Assembly (NCBI RefSeq): GCF_022539665.2
Contig: NC_081337.1
Location: 1,604,239 to 1,668,238, forward strand
Origin: Daphnia carinata
Taxonomy: Eukaryota; Arthropoda; Branchiopoda; Diplostraca; Daphniidae
Reading direction: 5' to 3'
DNA: 64,000 nt
A program made the translations under genes and the position numbers. Every line of letters starts with the position of its first letter. The first letter of the stretch is position 1. The notes under the pieces were generated by a model that did not search any database, was not told the origin of the DNA, and saw nothing but the letters and a program-made list of their open reading frames with translations. Shown piece after piece: positions 47,018 to 56,245 of this stretch.

Positions 47018-47135
47018 GTCAGGATGGCCGAGCGGTATAAGGCGCCAGACTCAAGAGTAAAACCTTGCTTCTCAGAGAGAAGCATCAGATTTCTGGTCTT
47101 CAATGAAGGCGTGGGTTCAAATCCCACTCCTGAAA
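47018..47135 (+). tRNA. tRNA-Leu(CAA) with intron, unit 11
   Basis: Same as unit 1. Confidence 0.95.
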
Positions 47136-47200
47136 AATTTTTCTCTTGGGCGATGTCCTTGTGAATGGATTTATTATTCTAATCTGTTGGGTTGTGTAAT

Positions 47201-47272
47201 GCGATGGTGGTATAGTGGTTAGCATGGCTGCCTTCCAAGCAGTCGACCCGAGTTCGATTCTCGGCCATCGCA
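47201..47272 (+). tRNA. tRNA-Gly(UCC), unit 11, first copy
   Basis: Standard form. Confidence 0.96.
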
Positions 47273-47359
47273 GAAAATTAAACATTTGGTTGGTGAATTT
47301 CTTTAGGGCGATGTCATTATGAAATGGATTTGTGATACAAATCTTTTGATCAATATTAG

Positions 47360-47431
47360 GCGATGGTGGTATAGTGGTTAGCATGGCTGCCTTCCAAGCA
47401 GTCGACCCGAGTTCGATTCTCGGCCATCGCA
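47360..47431 (+). tRNA. tRNA-Gly(UCC), unit 11, second copy
   Basis: Standard form. Confidence 0.96.
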
Positions 47432-47633
47432 CACTATTAAATATTTAATTAGAGAAATCAGTAACAACTATCAACTGTTGTCCAAAGTTACACAAAGGCA
47501 GAGGAAAGAAATGAAAAATCTAAGAGGAAAATAGAGTATTATGTTGTGTGAGTTACGAATTTGCAATAATGTCGAAAATTCATAGAAATACGTCTATGAC
47601 TTAGATAGTATTAATTAAGAAATCTTATAGTCT

Positions 47634-47705
47634 TTCCCATACCGGGAATTGAACCCGGGCTTCCTAGGTGAGAGCCAGGTATCCTAACCACTAGACAATA
47701 TGGGA
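47634..47705 (-). tRNA. tRNA-Glu(CUC), unit 11
   Basis: Reference form. Confidence 0.96.
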
Positions 47706-48253
47706 TCAGTCTATGTTATTGTTGCACAAATCTGCATAATTTAACAATAACGCGCTTTTCCCCTAGAGGGCAATCATGGGATCTACGGAAACGGTATGTG
47801 TCCACTTCCACTACGGTGCACCAAACCCCGAAGACGAGGAAAACCCTCTCTCCACGTATTTACCTCTTGCCCAGTAGATTGGCATGCCCTTTTTAATATC
47901 TATTTCTCTTTGATTGCATTGTAATGCCTTTCGCTTATTTTTACTTATTTTAAATGCACAAGCCCGAGACAAGTTTACTTTCCACTGGAAAACCCCTTTA
48001 AAAACTTACCACTTGACGAAATGGAATTAAGTAATTTATTGTTGCAACGATCTGCATAACTTAACATTAACCCGTTTAACAGTAATTAGCTACACTTAGC
48101 CCCCTTTTTGAAATACAACGCAGTAACGAAAACAACTGCTCGATACCAATGTCGACGGATGATCCTGTGGCGCACTTCGATTCAAGGCCAGATTAGCAAT
48201 ACAGAACATGGTTTATGGAAATTGTGTGGTTCCATGGGCATGGTTAAACACAT

Positions 48254-48371
48254 GTCAGGATGGCCGAGCGGTATAAGGCGCTAGACTCAAGAGTAAAACC
48301 TTGCTTCTCAGAGAGAAGCATCAGATTTCTGGTCTTCAATGAAGGCGTGGGTTCAAATCCCACTCCTGAAA
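48254..48371 (+). tRNA. tRNA-Leu(CAA) with intron, unit 12
   Basis: One change in the anticodon stem (CTAGA in place of CCAGA), which leaves a U-G pair. Confidence 0.92.
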
Positions 48372-48436
48372 AATTTTTCTCTTGGGCGATGTCCTTGTGA
48401 ATGGATTTATTATTCTAATCTGTTGGGTTGTATAAT

Positions 48437-48508
48437 GCGATGGTGGTATAGTGGTTAGCATGGCTGCCTTCCAAGCAGTCGACCCGAGTTCGATTCTCGG
48501 CCATCGCA
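48437..48508 (+). tRNA. tRNA-Gly(UCC), unit 12, last gene of the array
   Basis: Standard gene. The array is cut ~20 bp downstream by the microsatellite; the 3' flank (ACTAGTTTTAAATCTTGG) matches the unit 3 type. Confidence 0.96.
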
Positions 48509-48527
48509 ACTAGTTTTAAATCTTGGA

Positions 48528-49298
48528 TTCTTTTCTTTTCTTTTCTTTTCTTTTCTTTTCTTTTCTTTTCTTTTCTTTTCTTTTCTTTTCTTTTCTTTTC
48601 TTTTCTTTTCTTTTCTTTTCTTTTCTTTTCTTTTCTTTTCTTTTCTTTTCTTTTCTTTTCTTTTCTTTTCTTTTCTTTTCTTTTCTTTTCTTTTCTTTTC
48701 TTTTCTTTTCTTTTCTTTTCTTTTCTTTTCTTTTCTTTTCTTTTCTTTTCTTTTCTTTTCTTTTCTTTTCTTTTCTTTTCTTTTCTTTTCTTTTCTTTTC
48801 TTTTCTTTTCTTTTCTTTTCTTTTCTTTTCTTTTCTTTTCTTTTCTTTTCTTTTCTTTTCTTTTCTTTTCTTTTCTTTTCTTTTCTTTTCTTTTCTTTTC
48901 TTTTCTTTTCTTTTCTTTTCTTTTCTTTTCTTTTCTTTTCTTTTCTTTTCTTTTCTTTTCTTTTCTTTTCTTTTCTTTTCTTTTCTTTTCTTTTCTTTTC
49001 TTTTCTTTTCTTTTCTTTTCTTTTCTTTTCTTTTCTTTTCTTTTCTTTTCTTTTCTTTTCTTTTCTTTTCTTTTCTTTTCTTTTCTTTTCTTTTCTTTTC
49101 TTTTCTTTTCTTTTCTTTTCTTTTCTTTTCTTTTCTTTTCTTTTCTTTTCTTTTCTTTTCTTTTCTTTTCTTTTCTTTTCTTTTCTTTTCTTTTCTTTTC
49201 TTTTCTTTTCTTTTCTTTTCTTTTCTTTTCTTTTCTTTTCTTTTCTTTTCTTTTCTTTTCTTTTCTTTTCTTTTCTTTTCTTTTCTTTTCTTTTCTTT
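48528..49298. repeat. (TTTTC)n microsatellite, about 154 perfect copies
   Basis: About 770 bp of uninterrupted pentamer. On the minus strand it is (AAAAG)n and is read as a run of KKRKE at the end of the LINE frame, which has no biological meaning as protein. It separates the tRNA array from the LINE fragment. Confidence 0.98.
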
Positions 49299-49302
49299 GG
49301 AA

Positions 49303-51035
49303 TAATTGCTAGTGTCCCCTTTCTTAATAATGGGGACCGTTCGCGATTTCTTCCAACAATTAGGAATCCCTAGCTTCCAAACCATTTTACAAACTGTTTC
49401 CAGCAGAATGCAGTTGTGGTCGATGGCTCTAAGATGACGGTATTCAAGGCCATCCACCCCTGGTGATGTGTTGGTTGCCCGGCGAAGTTTGGCTTCAAGC
49501 TCTTGTTGGCTGGGCGCACGATTGAGGAAGATCATCTGGTCCTCTGATGGTTGGGACCAGTCGCAGGTGTCGTAGAGTTCCCTCGCACTTTGGCACTGAT
49601 GCGGAGATGGTCTCAATCGATCGTAAGTCCTCTTGAGATATACCTCCACATCATGTGCAAAACCATTGTACGAGGGTGAACGGTCTTCGAGCGCCTCTCG
49701 AACGGCTCTTCTGGGGTAAACATTGAAGAGCCGCTGAATCTTCCTCGCCTCGTACGTTTTGCTCTTGATCTGTCGCCGGGCCTTCTGCATCCGCCGGTTT
49801 TGATTTCGATTTCTTTTATCAGGGTATCCTCGGGGTTTTTTGGGGCTAGGGTGTTGTAAAATCTGTGCTTTAGGTAACCAGTCAGCTGTGCAACGTTCGA
49901 GGACTTCTTCTAGGTCTTGAAGAGTCTCACAGCTCGAGAAGGCAGGAACCCAGAGACTAACAAAATCGCAGCCTCTTTGGCTCTGCACTTCTGAGCTATT
50001 TTGACTGCGTCCTCGATTGTTTAGCTGACTGGAGGTGAGGGTTGAGGATTCAGGGTCAGGTAGGGGGAGTAATATTTTCGGTGATAAAATGAGTGGGTTG
50101 CCAATTTCTTGAGGAGGGAGTTCATAAAGCCAGCTAAAATTTTGTGTATTAAAAGATGTTGAGAACTCCCTCTCAATATCTAAAATGGGGCTGGTGCTAA
50201 AATTTGCCGGAGTTAGGACATTACCAGGGATCACTTCCTCAATTACTGGGACCTCGATCACGGATAGCTCATCACGTTCCTCTTCCAATGCAGCGACCTC
50301 CTCTGGGGAAATCTCTGCATCAGAAGAATCACGGCTAGAGGTATCCAAGTTGGAAATCCCTGCAAATCGGACTGAGGGTGATGGTTGGGTATCAGAATGT
50401 AGCCTTTGGTAATGTCCTTTAAGGGTGGGGCCATCTCCAGCAAATCCACACACCCCGCATTCCCAATACCTTTCAAGTCGGAGTGTGTGGGCTGTCTCTA
50501 GGTGTCGATGGATACTAGCCATGGCGCGGGTGTTTGTTGCCAGGCTAGTCCATTCAACCCTAGGACATTTAGTTGTTCTTCCTGGGTATTTTAAAATAAT
50601 TTTATCCCCCTCTATTCTGCAAGGGGGAAAAGTGGAGAGATGAGTGTCAGGGGAGTTTGGAGACAACTGCGAACCACCAATTTCCGAAGAAACGGTGAGT
50701 TCGAGTGATTGGCGGAGAATACTGGCAGAGAGAGACTCAGTGCATGGTCTGGCATGCCTGCCGACTGAAATAAAGGAATTAAATTCCTTCTTGCAGCCAA
50801 TGCAGACATACTGGGTCGTGAACTGAACCCCATTTCTGGAATGGCGTTCTTTGATGTGTTTCTCCGCCAATTGTTTCCTATGTTCCACTGACCAGGGCCC
50901 GTTTCCCCTCTCACCTCGGCATGTAGGCTCCCCACATCGTAAAATGTTTGGCAGAGGAACAGGAATTTTTATTTTGGTTCCATGGAGTCTTACTCTAGTA
51001 GCATTTCTGCTACTAGATGCTCCATCCTCTGCCAT
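49303..51035 (-). pseudogene. R2-like LINE ORF, 5' part only
   Basis: The ATG at 51035 opens about 577 codons before the frame runs into the microsatellite. The N-terminal third has zinc-finger patterns: CGEPTCRGERG, CIGCKKEF...H...C, and a C2H2 finger CGVCGF...HYQRLH. A basic region follows (RNRNQNRRMQKARRQ), with YEARKIQRLFNVYPRRAVREAL, a pattern seen before the RT domain in R2/NeSL-type elements. The RT domain begins with SPGVDGLEYRHLRAI and CWKKSRTVPIIKKGD and is lost soon after. The rest of RT and the C-terminal restriction-like endonuclease are absent. LINEs are usually 5'-truncated, so losing the 3' part is odd and suggests later rearrangement at the microsatellite. Confidence 0.8.
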
Positions 51036-51295
51036 TGATTACTACCCCAGTGACCAGTTACATAAAAGAGATACTTTAAAATCCAGAAAAAAACCAATAC
51101 TACTAAGAAAAACCCCAAAATAAATGTAAATGCAGATGGAAAAATCCAGGAATGAATAAATTAGGATAAAATAGGAATTCTTGATGAAATAACCCCGATT
51201 ATGTCGGATAAAATGTAAATATATTATCGGGGTCTAATGTAAACAGATCTAAAACCCAGGTGCTCAGAAAAAACACGTCTGCTCAGGACGTCAAC
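51036..51295 (-). other. probable 5' untranslated region of the LINE
   Basis: No frame. Lies between the LINE start codon and a tRNA-Glu fragment. The LINE 5' end probably falls here, but no boundary can be fixed. Confidence 0.4.
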
Positions 51296-51352
51296 TCCCA
51301 TATTGTCTAGTGGTTAGGATACCTGGCTCTCACCCAGAAGGCCCGGGTTCAA
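51296..51352 (+). pseudogene. tRNA-Glu(CUC) fragment lacking its 3' end
   Basis: Matches the array tRNA-Glu from the acceptor 5' strand through the anticodon arm (CTCTCACCCAGA) to the T loop (GGGTTCAAT). It then passes into a T run, so the T stem 3' strand and acceptor 3' strand are missing. Opposite orientation to the Glu genes in the array. Confidence 0.85.
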
Positions 51353-51367
51353 TTTTTTTTTAATTTT

Positions 51368-51416
51368 TGATGCCAACAGCATCCCGTATTCCCAAGCGGT
51401 CACCCATCTACGTACT
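51368..51416 (-). pseudogene. 5S rRNA 3'-end fragment
   Basis: On the minus strand the ~49 nt segment AGTACGTAGATGGGTGACCG...CTTGGGAATACGGG...TGTTGGCATCA matches the 3' third of animal 5S rRNA, including the end that pairs with the 5' strand. The 5' two thirds are absent. Confidence 0.75.
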
Positions 51417-51547
51417 TTTTTTCTTCAGCCACTAGATGGCTCTACTTTACTTCAATTGTTCTGCGGCTTAACTAAACACTAAAAAACTTATGTCATCTGG
51501 CCCTTTTTTTTATATTACCTTGTTTTGTTTGTATTTCTTAATTATCT

Positions 51548-51847
51548 TTAAAACCATAAATTAAAATTTGGATTATTTTCTATTTGTTTTTCTTCTAATT
51601 TTAAAGAGGTATTAAATTCATTCATAAAATTTTCCTTTTTCCTTTTTTCCCACAAGATAATGTTGTTGTTGTTTATTCTACCGGTTTGTTCATGACTTAT
51701 TAGTTGCGGTAAAATATTTTTTAGTCTACTTGTAAAAATTTTTGCTAAAATTTTATAGTCACAGCATAAGAGAGTGATTGGTCTCCAATTACTAAGTGAT
51801 TTTCTGTTTCCACCTTTGTGTATAAGTGTCAACAAGTGTCACAAATC
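51548..51847 (-). pseudogene. LINE reverse transcriptase fragment (L1/Tx1-like)
   Basis: About 95 codons with IHKGG, NWRPITLLCCDYKILAKI, SRLKNILPQLI and EQTGRI, the RT blocks 1-3 pattern of L1/Tx1-type non-LTR elements. Truncated at both ends; different from the R2-like LINE nearby. Confidence 0.8.
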
Positions 51848-51848
51848 C

Positions 51849-51966
51849 ATTTCATAATGACAACGCCCTAAAGAAATTCACCAACCAAATGTTTAATTTT
51901 CTGCGATGACCGAGAATCGAACTCGGATCTATTGCTTGGAAGGCAACCATTGGACAAGTGCTACCA
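51849..51966 (-). pseudogene. inverted fragment of the tRNA array with degenerate tRNA-Gly
   Basis: 51849-51901 is the reverse complement of the array spacer between the two Gly genes. 51902-51966 is a tRNA-Gly(UCC)-like sequence on the minus strand: T arm CCGAG-TTCGATT-CTCGG and the CTTCCAA anticodon loop are kept, while the 5' half is diverged. Confidence 0.8.
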
Positions 51967-52557
51967 GGGCTTGGCTCCCTGGGTTCTTGGTATCCACGGA
52001 ACGACGACATCCGATCTCCTCTAGGTATTGACCAACGCAGCTGGTCGCCATTCAGGAGAAAATCCAGATTGGCGGCGATTAAAGGATCCATGGAGAGGGT
52101 AAAAGAACACCTGGCTGCAATAAGTGATCCCGACACACAAATATAACACGCTATCTCCGTTTAACGCTCTGTAAATAGTATTGAAAACTGTACTCTGAAG
52201 TGTATTGTATTCTGTGTTCTATTTTCTATTTTGTATACTTTATACTTTTTACATTTTACATTTCATAGCGTTTTCATGTATGTAATCTTATGATCTACTT
52301 GTATATCTGTTTTATGTGCAATATTCTTTATGTCAGTCTATGCCCTTCTTACCTTACATATGCCATATACAGTTGTTCCAGTAAGGAAAATAAAATTATG
52401 TCATAACCACTGAACCATCGATGCTGTTTATATAATTCTTCTTTTATCAATTGCATACATTAAAGATAAATTAAAATGCCTATTTATATGGCTACGGAAT
52501 AAACAATGTTTTTGTTTACGTTATTGTGTTACATATAACTTAATAGCTATCCATTGT
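51967..52557. other. unassigned region, possible 3' end of an unknown element
   Basis: A 62-codon frame (51958-52146, plus) ends RVKEHLAAISDPDTQI. A T-rich stretch follows with AATAAAA near 52390, as in a polyadenylated 3' end. No family is recognised. Confidence 0.3.
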
Positions 52558-52629
52558 TAGCAATTTGTAGTTTCGATCTACGGAGCTCTGGGTTATGGGC
52601 CCAGCACGCTTCCGCTGCGCCCCTCTGCT
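52558..52629 (-). pseudogene. initiator tRNA-Met-like sequence, diverged acceptor
   Basis: The minus strand reads AGCAGAGGGGCGCAGCGGAAGC, then CTGGGCCCATAACCCAG (anticodon CAT with the initiator GGG/CCC stem) and ATCGAAA in the T loop, which are hallmarks of initiator tRNA-Met. The acceptor 3' strand (TTGCTA end) pairs only with the first four or five positions, and the T stem is altered, so it is likely a pseudogene. Confidence 0.75.
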
Positions 52630-52905
52630 GATATTGTTCTGATCGCTGTATTACGGAGTCCCAGTTATGGCTTACGTAGCATTTGTAACTGTTGTGTTAC
52701 TAAAATGCATAAATAGCAGGCTGGGATAAAAGCATCGATGCCAAATATTAGGAAATGATTTTTCCTAACAGCACGAGCCGCCTTGGTTTTCTTTGAACCT
52801 TCAACCAATAACAACTTTATCACCACAGGTGCTTTAGCAGCCACACTTTTAATGGGAAATAGTCTGTTGAACTGAATAATAAAACTTGTTCCTTCACCTA
52901 AAAAG
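52630..52905. other. non-coding region below the element D ankyrin gene
   Basis: No complete gene. A minus-strand stretch around 52770-52850 reads as a short Lys/Ala-rich peptide-like frame that I cannot assign. Confidence 0.35.
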
Positions 52906-54290
52906 TTAAGAAAAAGAATTGCAGGTGATTTGAATAAAGTTGCTGGTGTATTGTCTTCTTTCTTTTCGTCTTTTATTCTTGCTTTTCTTTCGACCCGGTA
53001 TTTCAGCTTTGTTAATTATGGCTTTTTCGTTTTTCTCGCGGCGGTATTGAAGTTGTTCTTTTCTTCCAGTCTTGGTCAGGGAATTACTGTTATGTTTTTG
53101 TTCCCATTTTTGGAATATTGCTCGCGCTCTATTACTGCATGTTTTTGAATCAGCCGTGCGTCCATGGGAGTCTTTTATCTTTGCGTCTGCTCCGTGTAGC
53201 AGTAATATTTCGATCATGTCGATTCTGTTGAATCCGGCTGCTACGTGTAAGGCGGTTTCACCTGAGTCGTCTTGTTGGTTGATGTTGATGATTCTTTTTG
53301 CGCAAATTTGGATGGCAACATCTTCCAGGCCATATTCGGCTAGATAGTGCAAACGGTTGTTCCATCTGGTCTTGTAATGTTGATGTTAGTTGGTGTCCAT
53401 ATTAACTTCGCACATTCTTGGTTTTCGTGTGAGATTGCCAACATTAATGGAGTTTCTCCATTGTAGTTGCGAGCTGTAAATTCGCAGTTGTTATGCTTCA
53501 GGATTCGTTGTAACAGTAGATCATTTTCGGCTGCTGCGATATGGCCAATTGTTTTTCCGTGATAGAGTATCTCTGGGTCAGCTCTGAAGGATAGTAAAAG
53601 AACGGTAATGTCGTACCTACATCTTCGTACGCTTGTGTGGAGTAGCGTCTGTTCCTCTTCGAATCTTTCATTGAGGAATGTGGCCATCTTCTGTCTTGGC
53701 CAACCCTGTTGCGTTTTGAACTTATTTTGGATGCACCTTCTTATTACCTGCATTGGGGCTCCCATCATCGTTAATGAAAGTTTACCGTTTTCTAAGTCTA
53801 TCATGGCTTGTCTTCGCAGTTGGATTTATTCTGCTCGGGCTGCTGATATGGATGTTATCGTTTTCATCCGACAGTTTTTACATGCTTCTGTTTCCCTCTG
53901 TTGGTCGTCCGGCTTGTTCCGTTTTTGGGGAGGTTCACACTGAAGATAGGTGTCACTGTCATATCCTAATATAAAATTAACACTGTAGTCACTTTCTATA
54001 TCGGGTACTATTCCACTATACGCCGTTAATCCCTCGTTTTCACCATCACTTGATTCACTCCTGTCTTTCGGTTTTTCCTTATTTCCGAAAAAATCGTTCT
54101 TCTCTGTTTCTATTCCGTTCCATCCCATGTATTGCACTAATTGCGTGTTTCCATCCGCACTTTTCACACTTTCTTTTGCTCTGCAGTCTGTTGACTATCC
54201 TCACTTTCGGTATCGCTAATAGTGATTAGCTCGTATACCCTCTTCGTCTCCTGATGGATGATGGTTACTTACATTTTGTTATCCTGAGCG
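52906..54290 (-). pseudogene. ankyrin-repeat accessory gene of element D, frameshifted
   Basis: Three overlapping or adjacent frames on the minus strand: 54167-53826 (acidic N-terminal part and the CKNCRMKT motif), 53804-53340 (QTLLHTSVRRCRYDITVLLL, KTIGHIAAAENDLLL, GETPLMLAISHENQECAKLI) and 53352-52906 (MHYLAEYGLEDVA, GETALHVAAGFNRIDMIEILLLHGAD, then a strongly basic tail GRKKSKNKRRKERRQ, a likely nuclear signal). The repeats match those of the element C gene almost residue for residue. Sequence upstream to ~54290 still resembles the element C gene but is out of frame. At least three frameshifts or stops; non-functional as it stands. Confidence 0.82.
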
Positions 54291-55599
54291 GTGTTGTTAT
54301 AGGCCGTTTTGAGATGAATTGTTGGTTTGTAATGCGCACTTTGCTTTGCGAAACTTTGTTGGAGTTATGCCGTTGAGACACTGGGAAGAGTTTAGTTTTC
54401 GCATGTTGCAAAATCTTGCTTATTCAAAGATCTTCATGTTGCTTTTTTTTCTCATATGTTCTTGTTTCTCTGTTCTTAATTTGATAACAGGTTTGTCTTG
54501 CATTTAATATCTCCCATTTTCTGTTTTATACTCTTTTTTGGGTGAAATTGTTGTCCACGTCTTGTGTTGCGCTGACATTCGGATTTTCCGCAAGGCGAAT
54601 CGACGAATATCCTGTTTGTTTTCGAACTTTCTTTATTACTTTTTAGTCATTGTTATTTTCTTATAGGGGTCTTGTGTTTTTTTTATTCTTCTTCGTGAGC
54701 TAGTTTTCTTCGTTCCTTTGTAGAATACACTGCTTGTTCCGTTGTTCTGTTTGTCATTTCGTCTTTCATGGAGGTGTTCGACTATGTGTACATTTTTTAT
54801 TATCGATCACAGATCGATATGGCATTGTCTGGGCTTGGTAACGCGATTTTTTCTACTCCTACAAGCCATTCCTGGAGATTCCGCGTACAAGATCGGAGCC
54901 TCTTCTTCGGTTTGTTTCGGCTGACCTTTAAAATGTCGGGTTTGGCGCCACGGTATTTTGGGTACAAACGTCCGGGAATCAACGATTACTATTATTTGTA
55001 AGTGTTGTTTTACTTTATTTATTTATTAAAATTTTTTTTTTTTAAGGAAGGGTATGCGCTCTATCGCGACATTTACCCACTCAAATTCGCCGTTTTCTAT
55101 GGTGGCTAGAGTCGGGTAATGATATTTATCATCCCACCCCAACATCTTCTCGTTTTATGCGAGAGCGTCTTCAAGAAGAGAGTGACGATCGCCTGGCCAT
55201 CACAAGTGCGTCGCAAATCTACAACTATCTTTTTTATGGCGTTCCTGTTCCCAAATGTGATTCCACGGATGGATGATTTTATTTTCCGGTGTTTGTGTTA
55301 TTATTATTTTTATTATTGATTTTTTTTTATTTTGTTGATGAGGTGTTAGTTCGAAATACAATATTGTTATTTGAGTTTGTTTCTTTATCTGTTTTTACTA
55401 TAAAGTTTCAAGTAGTGGATAATGGTAAATGAGTTAGTTGCTAGAATGGGGAAAAGTATCTGGTTTTGTAAAGAATTTTTTTTTTTCGATTTGGTGGATT
55501 CAAAAAAAATAATCAACTTTATTGTTGATTTTTTAAATGCTGGTAAGTGCGTTATTTACTGGGGGCTGCTAATTTAATATGTAATTAACTAACTTGTCA
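54291..55599. other. spacer between envelope D and ankyrin gene D
   Basis: T-rich and AT-rich. 54740-55290 holds sequence with no counterpart in element C, including a 60-codon minus frame (54982-54800) beginning MIPGRLYPKYRGAKP, perhaps an inserted fragment. 55546-55640 matches 59347-59440 of element C, including GTGCGTTATTTACTGGGGGC. Confidence 0.4.
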
Positions 55600-55646
55600 A
55601 GGGCTACGTTTAGTGGCTACTTTTAATTTCAATGACCTTGGAAATT

Positions 55647-56245
55647 TTACTTTTTGGCTGAATTACTGCTGTCTGTTTCTGACATGCAACGACATAGGTC
55701 TTCCCAAACCATGCCATACCCGACGACGTAAGTGCACATGGTGTGTTTTCCTGTACATCGTTTGGGTGTGTCAGTTTCTTCGATAGATGGGTAGATTAAT
55801 GAATTTGGTGCACTTGGTCGGGGAGGGCGCATTTGACCTTGTGTTTCTGTTGTCAGTTGTGCGGGGGCGGACGTGCTTATGAATGGTTGTTCGATGGCTA
55901 TGTCTGAATGGTAATTTGTTTCTCATGCCGGTATTATTGACGCGAGTTCGTGTTCTTCCTCTATGCCATCGTCTTATCTTCTTGTAAATTTCCGGTTTCT
56001 GCAGATATGTTCTTTAATCTTCGAGACGGGGTTGCAAATGATGAAGATCCGTAAGCATACGAGGAATAGCACAAATCCAATCGCTGATAGACCAATTATT
56101 TTCAATTTGTCGAACCATGAGAACATGTGGCCTATTTGATTATCTTGTTGTTCTGACATCACAATATCTCCAACAGAATTGGAATTTCCTTCTTGCATTC
56201 TGCCTACTAGGTCATTCAGGATATTTAATTGTTCCATCTCCATTC
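55647..56245 (-). pseudogene. env: envelope gene of element D, C-terminal fragment
   Basis: Begins abruptly at about 56245 with EMEQLNILNDLVGRM, followed by the membrane span (IIGLSAIGFVLFLVCLRIFI) and a tail that stops at 55974. The rest of the tail continues in frame after stops to 55647, with RPSAPNSLIYPS (PSAP motif) and CTYVVGYGMVWEDLCRC. The upstream ectodomain is missing, replaced by unrelated sequence. Nearly identical to the same region of element C. Confidence 0.85.

Larger units (their letters stand above)
33441..48520. repeat. tandem array of ~1237 bp units carrying four tRNA genes each
   Basis: Twelve full or nearly full units plus a partial first one, with unit starts (TTGAAATACAACG) at 34501, 35738, 36975, 38213, 39450, 40687, 41924, 43164, 44401, 45635, 46872 and 48108. 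Order in each: tRNA-Leu(CAA) +, tRNA-Gly(UCC) +, tRNA-Gly(UCC) +, tRNA-Glu(CUC) -, then ~650 bp of spacer with no gene that I recognise. Units differ by few substitutions and indels of 1-3 bp. The last unit is cut after its first Gly by a (TTTTC)n tract. Antisense frames of about 110 codons in each unit are translations of the tRNA-Gly genes, not proteins. Confidence 0.98.

Noticed and set aside
48516-49302. Long KKRKE-repeat protein end, and the opposite SFLFF-repeat frame
   Set aside because: Both are translations of the (TTTTC)n microsatellite.
54768-55001. 77-codon plus frame in the spacer of element D
   Set aside because: No counterpart in the related spacer of element C and no recognisable domain.
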